Shown here piece after piece: positions 1-7,083 of a DNA stretch of 64,000 nt. The position numbers and the translations under genes were made by a program. The notes under the pieces were generated by a model. It worked only from the letters and a program-made list of their open reading frames with translations, did not search any database and had not been told where the DNA came from. Where the stretch lies: assembly GCA_938002015.1 (NCBI GenBank), contig CALLAU010000054.1, positions 23,091 to 87,090 on the forward strand. The letters are read 5' to 3'. How positions within the stretch are numbered: the stretch's first letter is position 1; every line of letters starts with the position of its first letter. The stretch comes from an uncultured Bdellovibrionales bacterium (lineage in GTDB: Bacteria > Bdellovibrionota > Bdellovibrionia > Bdellovibrionales > UBA1609).

Positions 1-84
1 ATCGTCAGAAGAACAGCCTTTAGCACATCCAAATAACAATAAGCTTATAATAAGAACCAAATATAAGCTTTCTCTAAGCTTCAT
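1..84 (-). CDS. Lipoprotein, N-terminal fragment cut by the window edge
   Basis: The minus strand opens with ATG at 84-82 and stays open to base 1, giving 28 residues that start MKLRESLYLVLIISLLLFGC. This is a short charged n-region, a hydrophobic stretch and a lipobox (LLFGC), so the protein is a lipoprotein cut by signal peptidase II before Cys20. An AGGAG Shine-Dalgarno sits seven bases upstream of the ATG. The mature part begins AKGCSSDD, a flexible acidic linker. The rest lies outside the window, so no function can be assigned. Confidence 0.7.
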   Translation of the reverse strand, partial: MKLRESLYLVLIISLLLFGCAKGCSSDD

Positions 85-571
85 AAACTCTCCTAAAAAA
101 GCACTTTTTCTTACAGCGCTCTTTAAAACCAATAGCCACTTAATAGCCAGGCGGCAAGATTAGGCGCTTAAACCTCACTTTTCATAACAAGAACCTGTTT
201 TTTTCTTAAATTAGCTGAAAAAAAGTTTTAATTTCAGACATTTTATCTCTCAACAGTCCCAAAATAGAGGTTTATAACAATCCTAGTCAATTCAAGTAGT
301 TTTCAAAAACGACAGTTTTTTCTCAATTCCAAAACCCTAAAACCCTCATATCTCCACCATAACTAATCCCATAAAAGACACTACTGGCGCATCGTATATA
401 AAATTACACTTAATAAGGTAATAGTTTTTTCAGAAATTTTAAGGAATCAGAATACCCTTTTCTTCAGCCTACTACTTTCTTTTTAAATCAAAGAACTTTG
501 ACATCAGAAAACCTGCTAAATACCCTATGTGTACACAAACCAAATTAATTTAACAAACAAAGGGGACACAT
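85..571. other. Gene-free intergenic stretch
   Basis: No reading frame with a convincing start is visible on either strand. The stretch separates two outward-facing genes and must hold their promoters. The only element I can point to is the sigma70-like promoter at 498-526 for the plus-strand gene. Confidence 0.5.
498..526 (+). promoter_or_regulatory. Candidate sigma70 promoter for the 572 gene
   Basis: A perfect TTGACA at 498-503 is followed after 17 bases by TACCCT at 521-526, a weak -10 (3 of 6). Transcription would start near 533 and leave a leader of about 40 bases before the ATG at 572. The -35 is strong, the -10 poor. Confidence 0.35.
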
Positions 572-949
572 ATGAAGTCGTTAATAAAACTATTCGCAGT
601 TGTTACAATAACTTTAGTTGCAAGCTATGCTTCAGCTAACACAGATTCAGATTCAAACCTATTTGAACAAGAGATTGAAGTTCTACATCAAACTGCTTTT
701 GCTAACCCTCCAGGTAGTAAATGGATCAGCGTTCGTTGCGCAAGAAACTCAAAGTGCTACCCACCTGCAGGGTATAACTTTCGTCACTTTAACACTGAAA
801 CAAGAGGAAGTGATTGTAGAGGAAGTGAAAAAAGAAGAGTTAAAGAAAATAAAAACTTCATCCAAACATCAAGAAAATGTTCTGTTGTTGGTAGAGTTTT
901 CCTTTGGCCTTCAGAGTATTGCCATGGTGACTACAAATTCTGTCAGTAA
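572..949 (+). CDS. Small secreted cysteine-containing protein
   Basis: This encodes 125 residues with a clear Sec signal peptide (residues 1-22, ending SYASA) and a mature part of about 100 residues. Seen in the mature part are six Cys (two close together in CARNSKC, one in SDCRG, one in RKCSV, two in YCHGDYKFC at the end), which suggests disulfide bonds in an exported protein. A purine-rich AAAGGGGACA precedes the ATG. I do not recognise the family. An overlapping 124-residue frame from 618 is low-complexity and lacks any signal, so it is taken as the shadow. The gene ends at a strong hairpin terminator. Confidence 0.7.
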   Translation: MKSLIKLFAVVTITLVASYASANTDSDSNLFEQEIEVLHQTAFANPPGSKWISVRCARNSKCYPPAGYNFRHFNTETRGSDCRGSEKRRVKENKNFIQTSRKCSVVGRVFLWPSEYCHGDYKFCQ

Positions 950-974
950 TTTAAAATCATCAATTTCTAAAAAT

Positions 975-1008
975 AAAAAAAGCCCGAGCTAGAAGCCGGG
1001 CTTTTTTT
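975..1008. terminator. Bidirectional intrinsic terminator
   Basis: The arms 975-986 (seven A then GCCCG) and 997-1008 (CGGGC then seven T) are perfectly complementary over 12 bp with a 10-base loop. The T-run on both strands lets it serve the 572 gene and the convergent gene ending at 1029. Confidence 0.9.
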
Positions 1009-1028
1009 GTTAATGTATGCAAAATTAT

Positions 1029-1712
1029 TTAATTATCAATAGTTGTAGTAGTAGTATCAATAGCACCTCTACCAGTTCTTTTAATGCCAATAGGGCAAGG
1101 CCTCATTTCAACTCTATTTGCTTTAGCTAATTCAATATAAGCTTTTCTTTGCTCAATACTTGATTGATCAACGTAGTGCCAATCGTTAGTGTTTAAATTA
1201 TAAGGGCATAGCGTTGAAGCTATATAAGCACTTGTCCTTGCCTCATCAGAGATTCGCGCACAAACTACATTATTATTACAGCTTAAACACCCTCTCTCAG
1301 CATCAAATATATCTAAATGCTTATCTTCATTTATTCTACTTAAAACACACTCTTCACGACCTTTTGTGCAAATACTAATTGCCGTAGAAACTCTATTTAA
1401 TTTTTTTGTATTATACAGATTTGTTACGCAGTCTTTAATCCCTAAACTACATATTTCAATAGCTTGAGAAGGCCTTATATCAATAGGGAAACTAGCACTA
1501 TCAGGGCTGTATTTATGATCTTCTATGTTGCCAAGAACTGAGAGCGTACAAGTACCCACACTGATTTTTCCATCTTCTTCTGGTTTACATAGATTTACCG
1601 ACTCTTGAACACTCACACCAGTTGAAGACCTTAATCTTGTTTCACAAATAAAATTGCTAGCATGAGCTAAAAATGAAAGAAGAAGTGTTAAAAATAGCGT
1701 CAAAATCTTCAT
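1029..1712 (-). CDS. Secreted cysteine-rich protein of unknown function
   Basis: This encodes 227 residues with a Sec signal peptide (MKILTLFLTLLLSFLAHA) and no lipobox. The mature protein carries about 13 Cys, several in pairs (CLSC, CKPEE...CTL, CSLGIKDC, CTKGREEC). CSLGIKDC and CTKGREEC are similarly spaced and suggest a duplicated disulfide unit. No catalytic motif is visible and I do not recognise the family. It converges on the 572 gene across a shared terminator. Confidence 0.75.
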   Translation of the reverse strand: MKILTLFLTLLLSFLAHASNFICETRLRSSTGVSVQESVNLCKPEEDGKISVGTCTLSVLGNIEDHKYSPDSASFPIDIRPSQAIEICSLGIKDCVTNLYNTKKLNRVSTAISICTKGREECVLSRINEDKHLDIFDAERGCLSCNNNVVCARISDEARTSAYIASTLCPYNLNTNDWHYVDQSSIEQRKAYIELAKANRVEMRPCPIGIKRTGRGAIDTTTTTIDN

Positions 1713-1821
1713 GGTTAATACTATAAGGGCTTAAGTACATAACTACAAAAAATCTCTAGCCTATACCCTGGACGAAGAGCACAAACCCTCACCTCCTTCT
1801 TTTAAATCAAGAAGAGAGATG

Positions 1822-1992
1822 CTATTGAAGAAGCTTTGAACATGCTGCTTTAGCATCACTAAAGTCAGGACTAAGAGCCTGAGAAGAAGATTTTAAACTA
1901 AATTTTACAGTATCCTTAAGATAGTTTAGTTCATTCTCTTTAATGTCCATAGGAACAGCGCTTTTATCAACGGAAAGTACTGTGATGAACAT
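1822..1992 (-). CDS. Possible 56-residue ORF or gene remnant
   Basis: ATG at 1992 opens a frame of 56 codons to TAG at 1822. The product (MFITVLSVDKSAVPMDIKEN at the start, ...AACSKLLQ at the end) has ordinary protein-like composition but no domain I recognise. There is no Shine-Dalgarno, and an in-frame TAA lies five codons upstream. It sits directly behind the HigBA-like pair. It may be the C-terminal relic of a larger gene or chance. Confidence 0.25.
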   Translation of the reverse strand: MFITVLSVDKSAVPMDIKENELNYLKDTVKFSLKSSSQALSPDFSDAKAACSKLLQ

Positions 1993-2037
1993 TCTATTGC
2001 TAAACTTTTAGATTAAGAACATCTCACTCATAACAGC

Positions 2038-2328
2038 TTACGCGGCTCTTTCTCTTTTAAAACTTACATTAGTCTTAATTTCTAAATACCCTAAAATTTC
2101 TACAAGCTTATCAACAGTCATATGACCAATCTGACCATTGAAAATCTTTGAAATTCTATCATGTGTTAGCCCAGGAACTTTTGAAGCAAGTTTTCTTTGT
2201 GAGATATTATTTTTTTTACATTCAGATTTAATTTTATCAATCAACTTAGCCTTTAATTGCACAAGTTGATAATCAACTCCCATTAAGCTAGCTAAGCCTT
2301 TTAAATCAACCTCTTTTGCTTTGCTCAT
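2038..2328 (-). CDS. HigA-like antitoxin, XRE-family helix-turn-helix protein
   Basis: These 96 residues form an XRE-type HTH protein. Residues about 30-80 form the Cro/CI-like fold: NISQRKLASKVPGLTHDRIS is a typical helix-turn-helix, followed by the dimerisation helix around TVDKLVEILGYLEIK. The start overlaps the last 23 bases of the toxin gene (2306-2328), so the two are translationally coupled. In this family the antitoxin masks the toxin and represses the operon by binding its promoter; a palindrome that could be the operator lies at 2667-2680. The toxin-first order is the HigBA arrangement. Confidence 0.8.
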   Translation of the reverse strand: MSKAKEVDLKGLASLMGVDYQLVQLKAKLIDKIKSECKKNNISQRKLASKVPGLTHDRISKIFNGQIGHMTVDKLVEILGYLEIKTNVSFKRERAA

Positions 2329-2650
2329 TTTTAAGCTCCTTAATTCTTCTTATAATAACCTTCTTGTCTTTTTCTAAAAGCTTTTGTGACTTTTTATGAA
2401 AAGCGTATATAAAAGTTAAGCTATCTTTTTCAACCATACAGGAAATCACTCGCCAATTTCCTGTTCTGTCTTTTACTTTAAACTCTTGAACTTTTTCACT
2501 CTTTGTTAAAGAAAATGTTTTAAATTGAGTTTTAGAAAGCCTTTCTCCTAATAAGTATCTTTGAACTAATAAGAAAATATCTTCCTTAATCTCCAAGCTA
2601 AATGCAGCAATCTCCTTTTCAAATTGCTCAGTGTATTTTAGTTGCTTCAC
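2306..2650 (-). CDS. HigB/RelE-superfamily toxin (phage Gp49-like)
   Basis: These 114 residues match the compact RelE/HigB fold. The strand-rich C-terminal half NWRVISCMVEKDSLTFIYAF followed by HKKSQKLLEKDKKVIIRRIK is the hallmark 'R-V ... F-x-K-K-x-Q-K' signature of Gp49-like ribosome-dependent mRNA interferases. Start is GTG at 2650; there is no ATG nearby and the Shine-Dalgarno is weak. A strong promoter (2663-2691) places the transcription start only about six bases before the GTG, so translation may begin on a nearly leaderless message. It is paired with the HTH antitoxin. mRNA cleavage is inferred from the family. Confidence 0.75.
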   Translation of the reverse strand: MKQLKYTEQFEKEIAAFSLEIKEDIFLLVQRYLLGERLSKTQFKTFSLTKSEKVQEFKVKDRTGNWRVISCMVEKDSLTFIYAFHKKSQKLLEKDKKVIIRRIKELKNEQSKRG

Positions 2651-2662
2651 TAAAGCTTTTCT

Positions 2663-2691
2663 ATGTTAGTATATTTACTACCAATTGTCAA
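2663..2691 (-). promoter_or_regulatory. Promoter and overlapping palindromic operator of the HigBA-like locus
   Basis: On the minus strand a perfect TTGACA (2691-2686) is followed after 17 bases by TAACAT (2668-2663). The near-palindrome TAGTAAATATACTA (2680-2667) lies in the spacer and touches the -10, the usual place for an antitoxin operator. The predicted start site is around 2656. Confidence 0.55.
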
Positions 2692-3291
2692 ACTCGACTC
2701 TTTAGACTTATAGAGACTCCCTAGGCTCAAACAATGCACTCCCTGACTCCTACGACTTATCACCATGAACACCCTCCCCCACAGTCAAACCACATCCCAA
2801 ATAACTTCCTACTTAAGGGAGCGTTTTCTTGGGATCTTTTTGCAAAGTCTTAACCACCTCTTTATAAACCACTGATAGGCCTTAGTGTCCGAACACCCTA
2901 AAAACGAACAAAATATAAATGTGATAATTGCACAGATCACTTCTTTTATTTACATCACCTCCCCCTCCTCATTTTCACATAACAAATATAGTCATTTGTG
3001 ATCAAATCAGATTTGAATTCTCAATCTGAGCTAAGTATTCAAATCTGTTCACTTTTAATTTTAGGAACTTTCAAGATTTTCTGTTTACAGTAGATAGGCG
3101 TGACGTAGCAAACAACCTTGAGTGAAAGAAACCAGCACCTTACTCGGCAAATTCCTTCCAGCCAGTCCACTCATTATAAAACTTATTTGGTTGTGCAGGA
3201 AAATTAATCGGTCTTTTCCCATCAGATTTCCATCTACGAAACTCAGTAATGGTCTTAATGCTACATATGACTGTTTAACAAAAAATAAGAA
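2692..3291. other. Gene-free stretch upstream of the toxin-antitoxin locus
   Basis: No credible gene was found. A 64-residue frame at 3122-3316 starts with GTG without a ribosome site and has no protein-like features. The only clear structure is the perfect inverted repeat at 3008-3047. Confidence 0.45.
3008..3047. repeat. Perfect 11-bp inverted repeat
   Basis: CAGATTTGAAT (3008-3018) and ATTCAAATCTG (3037-3047) are exact reverse complements separated by 18 bases. No T-run follows directly, so it is a poor terminator. It could be an operator, an RNA hairpin or a relic of a mobile element. Confidence 0.6.
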
Positions 3292-3813
3292 TCAATTTAA
3301 AACAAGTACCATATAATCTTCATCATAGAACTGCTCACCAACCTGCATAGCATTTTTTTCAGTTCCCCATTTTTCAAAACCTCTAGAAGTATATAACCTC
3401 TTGGCAGGCTCTCTAGTAGATTCAACAGATAAGTTAATCTGTGAGACTTTCATGGACTCTATTGCAAAATTAATTGCCATATCTAATAACTTACCCGCAA
3501 CCTTAAGTTTTCTAAACTCAGGAGAAACATACATTCCCCATATAAAACTCTTATGACTAGCTTTCTCATGACCCTCGCGAACTATTCCAACTGATCCAAT
3601 AAATTTGCCTTCAAACAAACAACCAAAAATAACGTTATCATCACCACCCTTAATAATTCTTGACCTAAAAAAATCTACTCCTTGCTCCAACTCTTTTTGA
3701 GGGCTTGCTAAAAAAGCTGACGGACTTTCATTTAAAGAGTCAATTCTCATTGAAAACCATAAATCCATTTCTTCAGGTAATACTCTTTTAAAGATCAAAT
3801 TTTCCATATACAT
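3292..3813 (-). CDS. GNAT-family N-acetyltransferase
   Basis: These 173 residues have the GCN5-related acetyltransferase layout: strands 1-3, then the acetyl-CoA-binding motif A around residues 92-115 (GMYVSPEFRKLKVAGKLLDM, a variant of Q/RxxGxG/A) and motif B near the end (LYTSRGFEKWGTE). The substrate cannot be read from sequence. The Shine-Dalgarno AAGGA is three bases from the first ATG (3813) but nine from the second (3807), so the protein may begin at the second Met. It lies 11 bases behind the lipoprotein gene and is probably cotranscribed with it. Confidence 0.8.
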   Translation of the reverse strand: MYMENLIFKRVLPEEMDLWFSMRIDSLNESPSAFLASPQKELEQGVDFFRSRIIKGGDDNVIFGCLFEGKFIGSVGIVREGHEKASHKSFIWGMYVSPEFRKLKVAGKLLDMAINFAIESMKVSQINLSVESTREPAKRLYTSRGFEKWGTEKNAMQVGEQFYDEDYMVLVLN

Positions 3814-3824
3814 TGTTCCTTAGT

Positions 3825-4568
3825 TCAATACTCTGTAGATAAACCTTTAAACATGTGTGATGGCACTTCCATTGACTCAAAACCATTTGTTATAACAGCC
3901 GCCTTAAGATTAAAGTCTTTTAACTCCATTTTAAATACAAAAGCATCGCTCACACTAGGCCCTATAGTACCTCTGTAATTCTTATCGTTTAAATTTAAAG
4001 TGTGATTATGGATATTTTTTTCAAGAATCCAGTTATCATCAACAAACTTTTGGATCTTTGAATGTAGAAACCCTAGTCCTCTCACACCATTTATATTAGA
4101 GGTAAAGTACAATAATCTTACTCGTTTATTTTTCTTTAATTTAAAAGCTAAAAACTCAGTAGGAGTAGAGATCAAATCAACTCGACTACCTTGTAAATTT
4201 AAAAGAAGTGCCTCCAAACAGTTTATCTTTCTTACTTTTGGCCACAAGGTTTTTGCAATCCTCATATTTTGCTGGTCTCCAGCTTTTTCAAGATCATAAG
4301 ATTTAGACCAAAGAGCCTTCTGGCTTAAGTCACGCACCTCTTTTTGAACTTTTTGCTGATAAGCTCTTAAAAAGGTTAAGTCCTGAAAATTTGCTTTTCC
4401 TTCAAAATAACCTTCATCATAATCCCAATACTGCAGAATACTGTTTTCTTTCTCTAGCATTACAACTGGCTCTGAGGGGAACTTACATATTTTTTCATTT
4501 TTTTCTGGACTCATTGTTGAACAGCCAAGAGCTGTTAAAGTAAGAACAAATATTTTAAGTTTTAACAT
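3825..4568 (-). CDS. Lipoprotein of unknown function
   Basis: These 247 residues begin with a lipoprotein signal (MLKLKIFVLTLTALGCSTMS, lipobox ALGC, lipidated Cys16). The Ser at +2 favours outer-membrane sorting if the Lol rule of enterics holds here. The mature domain (about 230 residues) is mixed alpha/beta and soluble, without a recognisable motif. It is followed closely by the acetyltransferase gene. Confidence 0.7.
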   Translation of the reverse strand: MLKLKIFVLTLTALGCSTMSPEKNEKICKFPSEPVVMLEKENSILQYWDYDEGYFEGKANFQDLTFLRAYQQKVQKEVRDLSQKALWSKSYDLEKAGDQQNMRIAKTLWPKVRKINCLEALLLNLQGSRVDLISTPTEFLAFKLKKNKRVRLLYFTSNINGVRGLGFLHSKIQKFVDDNWILEKNIHNHTLNLNDKNYRGTIGPSVSDAFVFKMELKDFNLKAAVITNGFESMEVPSHMFKGLSTEY

Positions 4569-4890
4569 AAAAAGTAAGTAACAAATTATTCACTTATCTT
4601 CTAAGCAAAGTGCGTTGCTACAGTTCTATGGGAGAAGAACCGTACAATATGTAACCTATGTGTCCAGTTCAGACCTGCGAAATTTGGAGGTGCTCGATCT
4701 TGCTTCCGCAAACCTCTGAAATTACTTACTTATATTTTAAAAGTAGCAACCAAGTAGCAGTCTTATGAAATATGATGAAACAAAGTGAGTGCCAAAATTC
4801 CTGAGATCAATTTAATCAATCAACCAGTTCTTTATTAATATTAAATACTTGCGATTTTGCCCATTAAAGGGGCTTTTTCTACTCACTAAA

Positions 4891-4902
4891 TTGGAGGTGG
4901 CG
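4891..4902 (-). repeat. Copy of the tRNA-Cys 3' end (att-like)
   Basis: TTGGAGGTGGCG here equals 6923-6934, which covers the acceptor stem, discriminator and CCA of the tRNA-Cys gene plus one flanking base. Elements that integrate into tRNA genes leave such a copy of the 3' end at the far border. Twelve bases is short, so chance is not excluded. Confidence 0.4.
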
Positions 4903-4941
4903 TCGCTATACACCTTAAGTACCTGATTTCACTCAGGTTGG

Positions 4942-4970
4942 AATAGCAACCTGTCCTGAAACTGTCCTCG
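4942..4970 (+). repeat. Left copy of a direct repeat flanking the Abi_C/HNH pair
   Basis: AATAGC, CCTGTCCTGA and AAACTGTCCTCG occur here in this order. The same three blocks recur at 6727-6763 in the same orientation, with AAACTGTCCCCG and an extra CCTGTCCTC insertion. The two copies bracket exactly the two genes at 4982-6717. Confidence 0.6.
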
Positions 4971-4981
4971 CAAAAACATGT

Positions 4982-5791
4982 CTACACTTCATTCTTTTTT
5001 AAAGATGCGAAGACAAAATTTCCCACTGTTACTGAACAATTAACTGCTAGCTCTGCATGCCGCCCCATAGGTTTATATGTTGTAGCATGAGAATCACCAG
5101 CTTCATTTCGAAGGTTAGCCAAGCCATTAACTATACTAATTAAACCTGACAATATCTGTTTTAACCCAGGAACATCATAATCTTGTGGTGATAAACTCAG
5201 TTCATTCTGTAGCTGTTTGTACAGCTTAATAAGATCACCTGAATTCTTAGGTCTAAAGCCTTTCTTTTCTTCGATTGCTTTTAGCAAAACCTCTTCCAAT
5301 AAAGTCCTAGCCGCCGTGATCGAACCACTAAAGTCACCGTCATTTATTTTACTTCGACATTTTTCTATATATTCATCTAGATTCGCAGAGTCCACATTTG
5401 AAAATAATTTCTCATCTATAACAACTAAAGTATTTAGTTTAATAACTTTGTAACTCTTGCTACTTTTCTTCAAAACAAAGCCATCAAGCTCAAAGTAATC
5501 ATTTAGAAAACTTGCTGTTTCATCAGCACTAATACCCGTATTGAGAAACCTGCGTGGATCAAAAAGCTTTTCAATAATTAGTTTAAGCCTAGAACTGCCA
5601 TTAGCTTTTTCAATTTTTTCTTTTGCATAAATCCATCTAGTCGGAAATCCCTGACCATACTCATCTTGATCACCAAGTTGGTTAAAAAAATCAATTAAAT
5701 CCACCCCACGTAAATATTGTGAGCGCCTATTATCACCAGAAATTGTAAGAGCAAGTTGCTCTATCGACTCTGGGGAAAGAGTTATCTTCAT
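4982..5791 (-). CDS. Abortive infection (Abi_C) family protein
   Basis: This 269-residue soluble protein has a C-terminal half (about 145-265) that matches the abortive-infection C-terminal domain (Abi_C). It has the paired helices GSITAARTLLEEVLLKAI, then GLKQILSGLISIVNGLANLR leading to the conserved LRNEAGDSHAT block, in which Arg, Asn, Gly, Asp and His are the family's invariant positions (HEPN-like helical fold). The N-terminal half (YLRGVDLIDFFNQLGDQDEYG...) resembles the N-terminal region seen in other Abi_C proteins. Family members are associated with phage-induced growth arrest; that role here is inferred. It is divergent from an HNH-like gene 119 bases away, and the pair is flanked by direct repeats. 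Confidence 0.75.
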   Translation of the reverse strand: MKITLSPESIEQLALTISGDNRRSQYLRGVDLIDFFNQLGDQDEYGQGFPTRWIYAKEKIEKANGSSRLKLIIEKLFDPRRFLNTGISADETASFLNDYFELDGFVLKKSSKSYKVIKLNTLVVIDEKLFSNVDSANLDEYIEKCRSKINDGDFSGSITAARTLLEEVLLKAIEEKKGFRPKNSGDLIKLYKQLQNELSLSPQDYDVPGLKQILSGLISIVNGLANLRNEAGDSHATTYKPMGRHAELAVNCSVTVGNFVFASLKKNEV

Positions 5792-5840
5792 TATTTCTCC
5801 ATATTAAAGTTTAAAACATCTAATTTTATCATTCAGAATT

Positions 5841-5859
5841 TTATGCTACAAGAGCATAA
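5841..5859. promoter_or_regulatory. Inverted repeat between the divergent Abi_C and HNH-like genes
   Basis: TTATGCT (5841-5847) and AGCATAA (5853-5859) are perfect 7-bp arms with a 5-base spacer, placed midway in the 119-base divergent promoter region. This is where a shared operator would be expected. No cognate regulator is encoded in the module. Confidence 0.4.
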
Positions 5860-5910
5860 TAAATAAGGCTTAAAGCTTTTAATAAGAAGCTGTATTAGAT
5901 AGAGTTATGT

Positions 5911-6717
5911 ATGGGAAAAAATAGGAAATTCCAAAGTATTGATTTAAAAAAAGTTATGAAATCAAAACCTATAGTAAAAGTTATCGATTTAACTAACTTT
6001 TCTTTTCATACTTTGCCAAGCGAAGGGGATACGGTTGAGAAGTGTTATGCAAACACCTTTGGAAACTGTCACGGTGGAATATCACGAGAACATTACATCT
6101 CAGAGAACATTCTCAAACAACTTGATACAATCAAGTCTAATGGCATACCGTGGTTAAAACACCTAAATAAAAATCTGAGTGCAAACTCACTTACAGTAAA
6201 ATCCCTTTGCGAGCGCCATAATTCATATTTATCGCCTTTAGATAGTTTTGCAGGAGAATTTTTTAAGGAAGTTAAAGGGTTTGCGGAAGCTAAACTTCGC
6301 ATAACAATTGTAAACGGGCATTTGTTAGAATTATGGTTACTAAAGGTACTAATCGGTTTAATTTCAACTAATCAACTCACTCACAAAGGAGTCCAGCTGA
6401 ACTCAACTGATATCCCTCAAGAATGGGTAGAAATTCTATTTGGCGAAAAGAGTTTTAAATCTGGAACTGGTCTTTATATTTCATATGATGTTGGAGATAA
6501 AGTAGCTTTAGGGAATAAAATATCAATCGGACCCATTTACCTACACGGAAAATTATGTGGCTTAACTGCAAACATAGCAGGCTTACGCTTACTCTTATCC
6601 ATGGTCGAAAAAAATGCCGCCTTCAACCGTAGTCACCCTAAATATGAAAAAACACTCTATAGATTCGAAAGACTAAGGAAACAAAACCAGCCTCAAGAAA
6701 TAATCTTTAAGTGGTAG
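5911..6717 (+). CDS. HNH-like nuclease, putative effector partner of Abi_C
   Basis: This 268-residue protein has a zinc-knuckle HNH-type arrangement. Cys45 and Cys53 precede ISREHYISENIL, where Glu60-His61 would be the catalytic first-strand His, and Cys100-x-x-His103-Asn104 (LCERHNSYLSPLD) supplies the second knuckle and the helix. The 'S-x-E-H-x-I-S' plus 'C-x-x-H/C-N' layout is typical of HNH-fold proteins found as stand-alone genes in accessory regions. The C-terminal half (120-268) has no recognised domain. Cellular target unknown; a DNA- or RNA-cleaving defence effector is inferred. The ribosome site is weak. It is transcribed away from the Abi_C gene. Confidence 0.6.
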   Translation: MGKNRKFQSIDLKKVMKSKPIVKVIDLTNFSFHTLPSEGDTVEKCYANTFGNCHGGISREHYISENILKQLDTIKSNGIPWLKHLNKNLSANSLTVKSLCERHNSYLSPLDSFAGEFFKEVKGFAEAKLRITIVNGHLLELWLLKVLIGLISTNQLTHKGVQLNSTDIPQEWVEILFGEKSFKSGTGLYISYDVGDKVALGNKISIGPIYLHGKLCGLTANIAGLRLLLSMVEKNAAFNRSHPKYEKTLYRFERLRKQNQPQEIIFKW

Positions 6718-6726
6718 GTCAGTCCC

Positions 6727-6763
6727 AATAGCCTGTCCTGACCCTGTCCTCAAACTGTCCCCG
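6727..6763 (+). repeat. Right copy of the direct repeat flanking the Abi_C/HNH pair
   Basis: AATAGC (6727-6732), CCTGTCCTGA (6732-6741) and AAACTGTCCCCG (6752-6763) repeat the blocks of 4942-4970. The copy begins nine bases after the HNH-like stop codon, as the left copy ends eleven bases from the Abi_C stop. This points to a module swapped at fixed borders. Confidence 0.6.
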
Positions 6764-6817
6764 ATTCCGACGTAGCATATATCAAAAAGTTAAAAACCCT
6801 AATTTTAAAGGCTTTCA

Positions 6818-6832
6818 GCGGTTCGAATCCGC
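6818..6832 (+). repeat. tRNA T-arm relic
   Basis: GCGGTTCGAATCCGC is a perfect T-arm (4-bp stem, TTCGAAT loop). No acceptor, D or anticodon arm surrounds it, so it is not a complete tRNA. T-arm sequences are common crossover sites of tRNA-targeting integrases, so this may be an old attachment core or a broken tRNA gene. Confidence 0.45.
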
Positions 6833-6923
6833 GACTGTTATTAGCTTAAGCAAAAATGCGTTAAACACCTGTAATTTCTTAAGTATTTTCAATGATTTAT
6901 ACTTATTGCAAAAGAATTGCAGT

Positions 6924-6997
6924 TGGAGGTGGCGGCCGGATTCGAACCGGCGTCAACGGCTTTGCAGGCCGGCGCATAGCCTCTTTGCTACGCCACC
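6924..6997 (-). tRNA. tRNA-Cys (GCA)
   Basis: The minus strand gives a 74-base cloverleaf. The acceptor stem GGTGGCG pairs with CGCCACC, the anticodon loop CTGCAAA carries GCA, and the T-arm is CCGGTTCGAATCCGG. Discriminator T (U) and an encoded CCA follow. U73 is the identity base of cysteine tRNAs. The top pair of the anticodon stem appears mismatched. The gene marks the right border of the accessory module. Confidence 0.93.
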
Positions 6998-7083
6998 TTT
7001 TGGATCTGACAAACTAAACTTTTTTAAAGCTTTTAACAAGCATTGATTTTAGCTCTTTAACTAGTCTTTTGCCCTCTCCTTAA

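Larger units (their letters stand above)
4569..4981. other. Non-coding left border of the tRNA-Cys accessory module
   Basis: No gene is visible. The stretch holds a tandem AAGTAGCA (4741-4748 and 4752-4759), a 12-bp exact copy of the tRNA-Cys 3' end (4891-4902) and the left copy of a direct repeat (4942-4970). Short repeats of this type are typical of integration borders. No integrase gene is present. Confidence 0.5.

Noticed and set aside
618..992. 124-residue ORF overlapping the 572 gene
   Set aside because: It lacks a signal or domain, runs into the terminator, and the alternative frame has a clean signal peptide and Cys pattern.
2920..2940. CRP-like TGTGA...TCAC motif
   Set aside because: The half-sites are separated by 12 bases instead of 6, so it does not fit a CRP or FNR site.
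3122..3316. 64-residue plus-strand ORF starting with GTG
   Set aside because: No ribosome site, no protein-like features, and it overlaps the end of the convergent acetyltransferase gene.
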